DNA from: Gracilibacillus lacisalsi DSM 19029
Lineage (GTDB): Bacteria > Bacillota > Bacilli > Bacillales > Amphibacillaceae
DNA length: 64,000 nt
NCBI RefSeq assembly: GCF_000377765.1
Contig: NZ_KB898668.1
Coordinates: 62,001 to 126,000 of the forward strand
Reading direction: 5' to 3'
A program made the translations under genes and the position numbers. This document shows positions 43,536 to 51,438 of this stretch, piece by piece (positions within the stretch are counted from its first letter, which is position 1; every line of letters starts with the position of its first letter). A model generated the notes under the pieces. It was given only the letters and a program-made list of their open reading frames with translations. It was not told the DNA's origin and searched no databases.

Positions 43536-45569
43536 CTAATTTAATAATTGCTGATCTATTTCAATTTGAGAAAGCAAATACTTAATTAATGCTTGGAATT
43601 CGGCCTTTCTCCACCATTCATTTTCGACAATATCAACAGCATCGGCCCTTGCTGTTTCTAATGCACGATAATCATGAACCAAATCTGCTAATTTAAATTC
43701 TGGTAGTCCACTTTGTTTGACACCAAATATATCCCCAGGCCCTCGAAGTTCTAAATCTCGTTCTGCCAAAACAAAGCCATCAGTTGTTTCCGTCATAATT
43801 CGCATGCGTTCTTTCCCGGTTTCACCTTTAGGATCTGCTACTAAAATACAATAACTTTGCTTATCACCTCTTCCGACACGTCCTCTTAATTGATGTAACT
43901 GTGATAAACCAAATCGATCTGCGTCTTGAATCATCATCACCGTAGCATTCGGAACATTGACCCCTACTTCTACAACTGTTGTAGAAACTAATATTTGGAC
44001 TTTATTTTCGGCAAAGTCATTCATTACTTGTTCTTTTTCTTCTGTATTTAACCTTCCGTGCATAAGCCCTACCGAGGCTTTGCCTTGTAAAATCTCTTGA
44101 AGTTGTTGATATAGATCTAGTGCATTCTGAATATCTAATTTATCTGATTCTTCAATTAACGGACAAATAATATAAGTTTGATTACCTTTTTTTATTTCCT
44201 TATATATAAAATTAACGGTTCTTTCAAACATGTTATGCTTGACCCAATATGTTTCAATTGGTTTCCTGCCTTTAGGCATTTCATCTATTTTGGAAACATC
44301 CATATCTCCGAATGCAGTAATAGATAACGTTCTCGGAATAGGTGTTGCAGTCATAAATAAAATATCTGCTAAAATCCCTTTTTCACGTAATGTATTACGT
44401 TGTTGCACACCAAATCGATGTTGTTCATCGATAATAACATATCCTAAATTTTGAAAATTAACATCATCCTGAATAAGTGCGTGTGTTCCGATTACAACAT
44501 CACATGATCCATTTTCAATTTCTGTTAGCATTTCTTTTCGCTTTTTGCCCTTTATTGATCCAGTTAATCTGTGTACCCGAACATCATCCGGTAGTAACTG
44601 TTTTAAAGATTCTTCATGTTGTTCCGCTAAAATTTCTGTTGGTACCATCAAAGCAACTTGCTTTCCGGCTTTAACAACACCATAAAGACTAATAACAGCT
44701 ACAGCAGTCTTACCTGAACCTACATCTCCCTGTAATAATCGATTCATTCGGTATGGTGATTGCAGATCCTTAAAAATTTCTGCTAATGCTTTTTTCTGAG
44801 CAGAAGTTAAAGCAAAAGGGAATTGTTTAATCAACTGTTTTACTTTTTCCATGTTGATCTCTTTTGCATTACCTTTTGTAGCTTCCCGATTTCTCTTTCG
44901 ATAGAGCTGCATTTTTATTTGAAACAGCAATAATTCTTCATAGATAAACCGCCTCTTCGCGTGCTTTAATTGTTGGAATGAAGATGGAAAATGAATATTT
45001 TCCAAGCCATCGGTCCGATTTGGTAATTTGTATTTATCTAAATAAGAAGTTGGGAGAATTTCGGTAATTTGATCTCGGTAGGTAGACAATGCACTCTCGA
45101 TTATTTTTTGGAATTGAGCATTTTTAATGTCTCCTTTGGAAGAGTAAATCGGGGTAATAGGACTTGAGCCGTCTATTGTGCCCTTTTTATAATTATCAAT
45201 TGTGATTTGCAACCGGTGTTGATCCCATTTTCCATTTACCGATACTTCCTCACCTGGAATAAAGTGCTTTTTGGCAAAGGCACGGTTAAAGAGAACACCC
45301 TTTACAACTGCTCCATCAACACGTAAAGAAACAACCATCCGGGATTTTTTTCTTTGATAAAATTGTACAGTTGGCTCATGGATAACTTCACCAACTATTG
45401 TCACTTTTTCATTATGTATCAGTTCGTGAAGTGGTTTTTGCTCATAATGATCATATCGGTTCGGAAAGTAATATAGCAGATCTTCAATTGTATAGATGCC
45501 AATTTGCTCGAGTGTTTCAGCAAGCTTCGGTCCGACACCTTTCACTTCTTGAACAGAAATATTATTCAT
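43536..45569 (-). CDS. recG: ATP-dependent DNA helicase RecG
   Basis: RecG remodels stalled replication forks and branched DNA. The N-terminal wedge/OB domain (VKGVGPKLAETLEQIGIYTI) precedes helicase motifs I (LLQGDVGSGKTAVAV, near residue 285), II (VIIDEQHRFG), III (FMTATPIPRTL), and the C-terminal QILVSTTVVEVGVNVPNA and QLRGRVGRG blocks. The length of 677 is normal. The ATG at 45569 has GAGAGTG upstream; a GTG three codons earlier lies on that site. A composite repeat precedes it, and no clear promoter was found. Confidence 0.97.
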   Translation of the reverse strand: MNNISVQEVKGVGPKLAETLEQIGIYTIEDLLYYFPNRYDHYEQKPLHELIHNEKVTIVGEVIHEPTVQFYQRKKSRMVVSLRVDGAVVKGVLFNRAFAKKHFIPGEEVSVNGKWDQHRLQITIDNYKKGTIDGSSPITPIYSSKGDIKNAQFQKIIESALSTYRDQITEILPTSYLDKYKLPNRTDGLENIHFPSSFQQLKHAKRRFIYEELLLFQIKMQLYRKRNREATKGNAKEINMEKVKQLIKQFPFALTSAQKKALAEIFKDLQSPYRMNRLLQGDVGSGKTAVAVISLYGVVKAGKQVALMVPTEILAEQHEESLKQLLPDDVRVHRLTGSIKGKKRKEMLTEIENGSCDVVIGTHALIQDDVNFQNLGYVIIDEQHRFGVQQRNTLREKGILADILFMTATPIPRTLSITAFGDMDVSKIDEMPKGRKPIETYWVKHNMFERTVNFIYKEIKKGNQTYIICPLIEESDKLDIQNALDLYQQLQEILQGKASVGLMHGRLNTEEKEQVMNDFAENKVQILVSTTVVEVGVNVPNATVMMIQDADRFGLSQLHQLRGRVGRGDKQSYCILVADPKGETGKERMRIMTETTDGFVLAERDLELRGPGDIFGVKQSGLPEFKLADLVHDYRALETARADAVDIVENEWWRKAEFQALIKYLLSQIEIDQQLLN

Positions 45570-45615
45570 TTCAATCACACTCTCTTAATTCAAATATGTA
45601 ATCCAATCCACCAAG

Positions 45616-46162
45616 TTCACAGTAGATATATACTGCGAAGTAATGAAAATTTTGTGAAGTGAGGCTTTCCTCCATTCTTTCCATAGGAAGTACTGGAATA
45701 CCGCTCCGGCAGAATACTGCGCTTTCCGTGGGCTCGGCTTCAGCTAACTTTGCAAAGAATACCACTTTGCAAAGTGGATCTTCAGCTCTCGCTGTCCCAC
45801 AGGAGTCTCCGTATTCTGCCTACGCTGTGTAAATAATTCTACCTTATATAAGAGGAAATACTCTGGAACCAGTACCCGTGTGTTACTTCTTTCAATAATC
45901 AGAACATTACGCAAAGCGGAGGCAAGATACGTAGACTCCTCACGACGCAGCGCGAGCCGAAGACCCCGTGATGCACCTGCGTCTTCTAGTAACGCTTCGA
46001 AGTGGCTTCCTCGGTGCAAGGGAGCAAAGAAGATACTTCCAAGTAGTTCCCTGGCTAAGGCCGTGCCCGTGGAAAGCGAAGTATCTTGCCGGAGCGCATG
46101 TAAGAACTCAGCAAAATGCAGTACAGGAAGAGAGCAAATTCTTGTCATGTTACTTCGCAGTT
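45616..46162. repeat. Composite palindromic element, copy 3 (recG-fakA)
   Basis: This element fills most of the 652-bp gap between recG and fakA. It has the same order as the rnhB-rbgA copy: left palindrome (TTCACAGTA, TACTGCGAA), unit 1 (45703-45830, apical stem 45748-45757 with 45765-45774), a nearly identical linker, and inverted unit 2 (about 45908-46096) with a longer, branched apical part. The right end is TACTTCGCAGT. Unit 2 is about 55 bp longer than in copy 1. No credible gene is present. Confidence 0.88.
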
Positions 46163-46186
46163 TATGATTTTGTGCTCAAATTGGAT

Positions 46187-46217
46187 AAAAAGCTCTATCG
46201 CCTTGGATAGAGCTTTT
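46187..46217 (-). terminator. Rho-independent terminator after fakA
   Basis: AAAAAGCTCTATC (46187-46199) pairs with GATAGAGCTTTT (46206-46217), and T-runs follow on both strands. It is 5 bp after the fakA stop. Confidence 0.85.
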
Positions 46218-46221
46218 GGTT

Positions 46222-47892
46222 TTATTCAATAGAAAAAATATAAGAGTAGATCGGTTGGTTCCCTTGATGAACTTCCACTTCTATATCTTCAAAATTATCC
46301 TCTATAAATGCAATAATCTCATTTTCTTCTTGATCAGTTGTTTCTTCCCCTCGAATAACAGTAACAATCTCATCTTCATCTGCTTCAATCATTTCAGTTA
46401 ATAATTCCTTAATAACTGTCATTTGATCAGCATTCGTTACTTTTATTTTTCCATCAGCAAGCCCCATATAATGACCATTTTCAATCGTCATGCCTTCTAT
46501 CTGAGTATCACGAACGGCATAGGTAACCTGGCCAGTTTTCACTTCCTGGCTTGCATCTGTCATGGCTTCTTTATTGTCAGCTAAACTAACCTCAGGATTA
46601 TACATTAACATAGCCGACATACCTTGTGGGATTGTTTTCGTTGGCACTACTGCTACATTAACTTCCGCTAGTTCTGCAGCCTGTTCAGCTGCCATCACAA
46701 TATTTTTATTATTAGGCAATATAATAACATTTTCAGCATTTGCCTCTGCAATAGCATTCGTTAAATCCTGTGTACTTGGATTCATCGTTTGCCCACCTTG
46801 AATCACAACTGTTGCACCTAAGCTTTTAAATAACTCTGTTAAGCCATCTCCCATTGCAACTGTTACTACTCCAAAAGGTTGCTTTGCTTTAGGCTTCTCT
46901 TCTTTCTGATCAACAATGTTGGAATGTTGCTCTCTCATATTCTCTGCTTTTAAATGAATAAAGCTACCAAATCGTTGACCTAAATTGAAAACATCACCAG
47001 GGTATTCTGCATGAATATGAACTTTAACGATCTCGTCGTCTGATACAACTAATAATGAATCACCGTGCTCACTTAATTCTTCTCTAAAAGCAGCTTCATC
47101 ATATGGATGATCTTTTAATTTATCTTCTTCAAAACGAACCATAAATTCTGTACAATAACCATACTCTATTTCGTCAGTACTCATATAGTCTTGTGCTAGT
47201 TTGTGATGCTCTGCACTGACAAGGTCATCTAAATCCATTGTGTCATCCTGAGAAGATTCCGGAACTTCTTCTCCTTTCAACGCAGCTAAAAACCCTTCAT
47301 AAATAACTACTAATCCTTGTCCACCACTGTCTACTACTCCTACTTCTTTTAGTACTGGTAACAGTTCCGGTGTTCTCTTCAAAGATTGTTTAGCAGCTTG
47401 AACAACTTGTTCCATAAAGGCAACAATATCCTGTTCCTCTTCTGCGATTTTCTTTGCTTCTACAGCTGTGTCTTTTGCAACTGTAAGAATCGTTCCCTCT
47501 ACCGGTTTCATTACTGCTTTATAGGCAGTATTCACACCACTATCAAGCGCTGTAACAAAACTTTCAATATCTAACTTATCTGTTCCTTCTAATCCTTTAG
47601 CAAAACCTCTGAATAATTGGGATAAGATAACTCCTGAATTACCTCTAGCACCCATTAGTAATCCTTTGGCAAATGCATTAGCTACTACTGAGACACTTTC
47701 ATGGTTTGCTTTTTTTACCTCGTTTGCCCCTGAGGTAATGGATAAATTCATATTTGTTCCAGTGTCGCCATCAGGTACTGGAAAGACATTTAATGCATCT
47801 ATTTTCTCAGCATTATTTGCTAAACTATGCGCACCAGCTAATACCATATTGGCAAACAATGCCCCGTCTATATTTTTTTGCGTCACTTGCAT
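46222..47892 (-). CDS. fakA: Fatty acid kinase catalytic subunit FakA (YloV)
   Basis: FakA phosphorylates fatty acids held by FakB proteins to give acyl-phosphate for PlsY. The N-terminal DhaL-type kinase domain has NVFPVPDGDTGTNMNLSI (about residues 35-52) and LLMGARGNSGVILSQLFRG (about 75-93). GGQGLVVIYEGFLAAL follows near 193. The rest is the FakA middle and C-terminal domains (IILPNNKNIVMAAEQA). The length of 556 is normal. It follows asp23, as in Bacillus. Confidence 0.95.
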   Translation of the reverse strand: MQVTQKNIDGALFANMVLAGAHSLANNAEKIDALNVFPVPDGDTGTNMNLSITSGANEVKKANHESVSVVANAFAKGLLMGARGNSGVILSQLFRGFAKGLEGTDKLDIESFVTALDSGVNTAYKAVMKPVEGTILTVAKDTAVEAKKIAEEEQDIVAFMEQVVQAAKQSLKRTPELLPVLKEVGVVDSGGQGLVVIYEGFLAALKGEEVPESSQDDTMDLDDLVSAEHHKLAQDYMSTDEIEYGYCTEFMVRFEEDKLKDHPYDEAAFREELSEHGDSLLVVSDDEIVKVHIHAEYPGDVFNLGQRFGSFIHLKAENMREQHSNIVDQKEEKPKAKQPFGVVTVAMGDGLTELFKSLGATVVIQGGQTMNPSTQDLTNAIAEANAENVIILPNNKNIVMAAEQAAELAEVNVAVVPTKTIPQGMSAMLMYNPEVSLADNKEAMTDASQEVKTGQVTYAVRDTQIEGMTIENGHYMGLADGKIKVTNADQMTVIKELLTEMIEADEDEIVTVIRGEETTDQEENEIIAFIEDNFEDIEVEVHQGNQPIYSYIFSIE

Positions 47893-47955
47893 GTTCCTCC
47901 CTCTGCTCCTTTTTCCGGAATAACGAATTTTGCATGATATAGTAGATAATCGTAA

Positions 47956-48318
47956 TTAATCTTGAATCACACGTACGCCTTGAATATAAATATTGATTGA
48001 CTTAATTTTTAAACCGAGTGTTTTTTCAAGATTATATTTCACCTGTGATTGGACGTTATGTGCAACTTCAGATATTTTTGTACCATAGCTTACAATGATA
48101 TACATATCAATGTGCACATCTTCCTCATCTTGTCGAACGACAACACCTTTGGCAAAGTTTTCTTTTCTCAAAATTTCTGCAATACCATCACGTAGTTGTT
48201 TTTTCGATGCCATACCAACAATACCATAACATTCGATGGCAGCACCACCAGCGATAGTTGCTATTACTTCATTAGTAATCGTTACATGACCATCTTCTGT
48301 TTTTAGTTCTATTGACAT
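47956..48318 (-). CDS. yloU: Asp23/Gls24 family envelope stress protein (YloU)
   Basis: Asp23-family proteins are abundant, membrane-associated proteins linked to envelope homeostasis. The 120 residues show ITNEVIATIAGGAAIECYGI (about residues 14-33) and the C-terminal VNIYIQGVRVI-like end (INIYIQGVRV). No transmembrane segment is seen. GAAGGAGG precedes the ATG. It is paired with fakA and is divergent from rpmB. Confidence 0.93.
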   Translation of the reverse strand: MSIELKTEDGHVTITNEVIATIAGGAAIECYGIVGMASKKQLRDGIAEILRKENFAKGVVVRQDEEDVHIDMYIIVSYGTKISEVAHNVQSQVKYNLEKTLGLKIKSINIYIQGVRVIQD

Positions 48319-48760
48319 ATTTTATCCTCCTTCTTAAATAAATAAAAGAAAAAGTTCCATCAGCGTCTACACCATTTTATAGTTGAGTTTTGATTTGATT
48401 ATTAGAAAAAATGGCTTATTACCAAGTTACTAGCGAAGTCTTTAATTATTTTATAATATGTAGGTTCTAAAGTTTCACTACGTCGAATCATTTCACTGCT
48501 AAAATTTTAAGTTCCTACAGCGTCAGAGAAATTAATTTAAGGGTATTCCATTATAGAATGTATGAAAATCACGTCTATGTCAAGCAATTATAAGAAATGC
48601 CTTGTACGACCTCTATAAAAACAGCGTGCCCCTATCGTAACTTACGCATCCCTCTCTATCATTAACTCGTAAATACTTTTCTAATTTGAAATTGCAAAAT
48701 CATAAAAACTATGATAAATTATATAAGTATGGATTGAGTTAGGTAGGAGGGAACGAAATA
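48319..48760. other. Divergent intergenic region asp23-rpmB
   Basis: These 442 AT-rich bases hold the rpmB promoter at the right end. An imperfect inverted repeat, GTAGG (48460-48464) with CCTAC (48514-48518), has partly matching flanks. No clear asp23 promoter, RNA gene or copy of the window's repeat families was recognised. Confidence 0.5.
48686..48715 (+). promoter_or_regulatory. Probable sigma-A promoter of rpmB
   Basis: TTGAAA (48686-48691) and TATGAT (48710-48715) are 18 bp apart, 45 bp before rpmB. GTAGGAGGG precedes the start codon. Confidence 0.6.
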
Positions 48761-48949
48761 ATGGGACGTAAATGTGTAGTAACTGGTCGTAAAACGACTT
48801 CAGGAAATAAGCGTTCACACGCTATGAATGCTAATAAGCGTAACTGGAAAGCAAACGTACAAAAAGTTAGAATCATGGTTGACGGCAAACCAAAACGTGT
48901 GTATGTTTCTGCTCGCGCGCTTAAATCTGGCAAAGTAGAACGCGTTTAA
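48761..48949 (+). CDS. rpmB: 50S ribosomal protein L28
   Basis: L28 is a basic 62-residue 50S protein. [20 protein letters not shown] and the end [16 protein letters not shown] are family hallmarks. Only one cysteine remains at the N-terminus, as in B. subtilis L28. It is one of only three plus-strand genes in the window and faces spoVM across a shared terminator. Confidence 0.98.
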   Translation: MGRKCVVTGRKTTSGNKRSHAMNANKRNWKANVQKVRIMVDGKPKRVYVSARALKSGKVERV

Positions 48950-48981
48950 TTTTATAATCAACTCTTAAAAGAAGAGAAGAG

Positions 48982-49010
48982 AAAAGGCTCCTGTATACAA
49001 GGAGCCTTTT
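48982..49010. terminator. Bidirectional terminator between rpmB and spoVM
   Basis: AAAAGGCTCC (48982-48991) and GGAGCCTTTT (49001-49010) form a perfect stem with pyrimidine-rich tails on both strands, between two convergent genes. Confidence 0.9.
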
Positions 49011-49014
49011 CTCT

Positions 49015-49092
49015 TTATTTCTTCCCTGAACCCAACAATGCCCGAATGAAACCACCGATAAACCGCGGGAGCTTAATTGTATAAAATTTCAT
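49015..49092 (-). CDS. spoVM: Spore morphogenesis peptide SpoVM
   Basis: SpoVM is a very short amphipathic peptide that recognises the convex forespore membrane and anchors SpoIVA during coat assembly. The 25 residues read MKFYTIKLPRF then IGGFIRALLGSGKK, matching B. subtilis SpoVM including Pro9. The ATG at 49092 follows GAGGAGGGG; another ATG lies one codon upstream. It sits between rpmB and thiN, as expected, and shows that the organism belongs to a spore-forming lineage. A mother-cell sigma-E promoter is expected but not convincingly seen. Confidence 0.93.
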   Translation of the reverse strand: MKFYTIKLPRFIGGFIRALLGSGKK

Positions 49093-49224
49093 CATACCCC
49101 TCCTCTTCACCATGAAGACATAACCTCATCATTATCATTACAACATCTGATTCTTTTACAGCTTATGAGGATACATGACTATAATTGCATACCTTTCCAT
49201 ATTTTCATAAGATTTTACGGAATT

Positions 49225-49863
49225 CTACTCCGTACTCTTTATCATTATTAATATGCCATCATTAAAGAAAAAAGTACCTTGTTCCTTAATTAATTGATTG
49301 GATATACAACGAGTACTTCCCCAAGTAACTGTATAATTATCTAACGGATAATAGAATCCATCTAAGGTCAGCCCCTTAACAGTAGGGGTTAGCGGTATAA
49401 ATGATATTAGTTCAGAACTATTCGCCTGGATATTGTATTGACCTGGCTTATAAATAGATAAGATATTTTTATGATCAATTATTTTGGCATTAACGTTTTT
49501 TTCCAATAGGCAATAAAGAAGCTGAATATTCGCTAATTCATGGTCCAGCCTACCAGCAGTAACACCAAACAAAAAAATGGAAGCAGGCTGATAGGAAAGA
49601 GCTGCTTCTACTGCTAATTCTAAGTCTGTTTCATTTTTTTCTGGAGGAAATTCACGAAAAATATTTGCCTGCTTTTTAATGACTAGTTTTTCTTCGTTAT
49701 CAAGTGAATCAAAATCACCTATTGCAATATCAATAGGTAATTGCTTCCTTAAAAGATAAGAAGCACCTAAGTCTGCACCTATCCAAATATCGATATCATC
49801 CCGATAGGAAAGTAAAGAGGCAAGTGCTTTTTCAGGTCCTCCTGCGACGATCCCGATATTCAC
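49225..49863 (-). CDS. thiN: Thiamine pyrophosphokinase
   Basis: ThiN makes thiamine diphosphate from thiamine and ATP. NIGIVAGGPEKALASL starts the fold. The conserved WIGADLGASYLL (about residues 28-39) and IAIGDFDSL (about 49-57) hold the acidic catalytic residues, and FGVTAGRLDHELANIQLL lies near 100. I choose the GTG at 49863, 9-10 nt after AAGGAAGG; an in-frame TTG three codons earlier is too close to that site. No TPP riboswitch was seen. It ends the coaBC-to-thiN gene string. Confidence 0.93.
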   Translation of the reverse strand: MNIGIVAGGPEKALASLLSYRDDIDIWIGADLGASYLLRKQLPIDIAIGDFDSLDNEEKLVIKKQANIFREFPPEKNETDLELAVEAALSYQPASIFLFGVTAGRLDHELANIQLLYCLLEKNVNAKIIDHKNILSIYKPGQYNIQANSSELISFIPLTPTVKGLTLDGFYYPLDNYTVTWGSTRCISNQLIKEQGTFFFNDGILIMIKSTE

Positions 49864-49907
49864 ATCAAACAACCCTTCCTTATTTAAATAATCAATACCG
49901 AAGAGAT

Positions 49908-50555
49908 CTAGTTTCTAAGTTTTTGAATAGCTGACGCCCGATCTTTTTCATTAAATATTGCACTTCCAGCTACTAGAACATCTACACCTGCTTCGACACA
50001 TTGTTTCGCTGTTTCTTCGTTTACTCCTCCATCTACTTCAATTTCAAATGATAAATCTAATTCTTCACGCCATTGTACAGCTTGTCTTACTTTATCTAAC
50101 ACTTCCGGGATAAATGTTTGTCCACCAAACCCAGGGTTAACGGTCATAAACAGAACAAGTTCGACATCTTTAATAATCGGTTTAATCATTTCCACTGGTG
50201 TTGCTGGATTAATAACAATCCCAGGTTTAACACCTGCATCTTTGATCATATGTATAGTTCGGTGTAAGTGGGTACAGGCTTCAACATGAACGGTTAAGAT
50301 ATCTGCACCAGCATCAATAAAGTCTTGGATGTAGCGATCAGGGTTTTCAATCATGAGATGTACATCAAGGGTTGCATCTGTTACAGGTCGAATAGCAGAT
50401 AAAACTACTGGTCCAATTGTAATGTTTGGTACAAAATGTCCATCCATCACATCAACATGTATATAGTCTGCCCCTCCTTTTAATACATCTTCAATTTCTT
50501 CTCTTAAACTGGAGAAATCAGCTGATAAAATCGATGGTGCTATTTTCGTACTCAT
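49908..50555 (-). CDS. rpe: Ribulose-phosphate 3-epimerase
   Basis: Rpe interconverts ribulose-5-phosphate and xylulose-5-phosphate in the pentose phosphate pathway. It is a TIM barrel with KIAPSILSADFSSL at the start, YIHVDVMDGHFVPNITIGP (metal-site His and Asp, about residues 32-50), LDVHLMIENP, MTVNPGFGGQTFIPEV and IEVDGGVNEETA. The length of 215 is normal. It lies between rsgA and thiN. Confidence 0.98.
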   Translation of the reverse strand: MSTKIAPSILSADFSSLREEIEDVLKGGADYIHVDVMDGHFVPNITIGPVVLSAIRPVTDATLDVHLMIENPDRYIQDFIDAGADILTVHVEACTHLHRTIHMIKDAGVKPGIVINPATPVEMIKPIIKDVELVLFMTVNPGFGGQTFIPEVLDKVRQAVQWREELDLSFEIEVDGGVNEETAKQCVEAGVDVLVAGSAIFNEKDRASAIQKLRN

Positions 50556-50556
50556 G

Positions 50557-51438
50557 TTAATACCTCGGCTTTCTATTTTTAATTTCTTCTACAAATTGTA
50601 AATAGTTTTGATAACGATCTTCTAAGATTTCTTGTTGATCTAAAGCTACTTTTACTGCACATTTAGGCTCTTTAATATGCATACATCCTCTAAATTTACA
50701 CTGATCTTGTAAATCAACGAACTCCGGAAAACAGCTTGGTAATTCTTCTAACGCAATTTCTTTAAAATCTAAGGCACTGAACCCAGGTGTATCCGCAATT
50801 AACCCTTGTTCAAATGGGATAAGTTCTACATGTCGAGTTGTATGCTTACCTCTGCCTAAACTTTCTGATATGTTATCTGTTTCTAATTGTAGACCAGGTA
50901 TAATTCGATTCAGAAGTGATGTTTTTCCGACGCCAGATTGCCCGGCAAAAACAGAAACTTTATTTTTTAGGTACACAGATAATTGTTGGTTTACTTCCTT
51001 ATCTTTCGTAGAGAGAAACTCCACTGTATAGCCGATCTTCTTATAATAAGCGAGCTTATCTGTAATAAGCACAGATTCTTGTTCCGTTAGTAAATCCATC
51101 TTAGTAAAAAACAATAATGGTCTGATCGCTTTGGACTCAACCAATACCAGAAATTTATCTAAAAGGTTAAGACTTAAATCCGGTTCTTTAACAGAGGTGA
51201 CAATAATAGCTTGATCCACATTGGCTACCGGTGGACGTGTTAATTGATTGTCACGTCCATCGATAGAAAGAATATAACCTTCTTTTTTATCGCGGTATTC
51301 AAATTCGACAAAGTCACCAACAAGAGGGGTAATCTTTTTTTGGCGAAAAACCCCTCTTCCCCGGCATTGGACAAGACCACCTTCATATTGCACATAATAA
51401 AAACCACTCAGTGCCTTGACAATTTTACCTTTTGGCAT
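50557..51438 (-). CDS. rsgA: Small-subunit ribosome biogenesis GTPase RsgA (CpgA)
   Basis: RsgA is a circularly permuted GTPase that checks late 30S maturation. An N-terminal OB fold is followed by G4 (FFTKMDLL), G1 (AGQSGVGKTSLLNRI, about residues 162-176) and G3 (LIADTPGFSAL). The C-terminal zinc site contains CKFRGCMHIKEPKC. In B. subtilis RsgA/CpgA is a target of PrkC and PrpC, encoded next door. The length of 293 is normal. It abuts the prkC stop. Confidence 0.97.
   Translation of the reverse strand: MPKGKIVKALSGFYYVQYEGGLVQCRGRGVFRQKKITPLVGDFVEFEYRDKKEGYILSIDGRDNQLTRPPVANVDQAIIVTSVKEPDLSLNLLDKFLVLVESKAIRPLLFFTKMDLLTEQESVLITDKLAYYKKIGYTVEFLSTKDKEVNQQLSVYLKNKVSVFAGQSGVGKTSLLNRIIPGLQLETDNISESLGRGKHTTRHVELIPFEQGLIADTPGFSALDFKEIALEELPSCFPEFVDLQDQCKFRGCMHIKEPKCAVKVALDQQEILEDRYQNYLQFVEEIKNRKPRY

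Noticed and set aside
45744-46210. 134-, 95- and 80-residue frames in the 46-kb repeat
   Set aside because: They overlap on opposite strands, follow the repeat boundaries and have no start signals.
49093-49224. Sigma-E promoter for spoVM and a terminator for thiN
   Set aside because: A GTCATGTA-like -35 exists near 49165 but no matching -10 at the right distance, and the CCTCAT/ATGAGG pairs do not form a terminator-like stem.
49864-49907. TPP riboswitch before thiN
   Set aside because: The gap to rpe is only 44 bp and has no conserved THI-box sequence.
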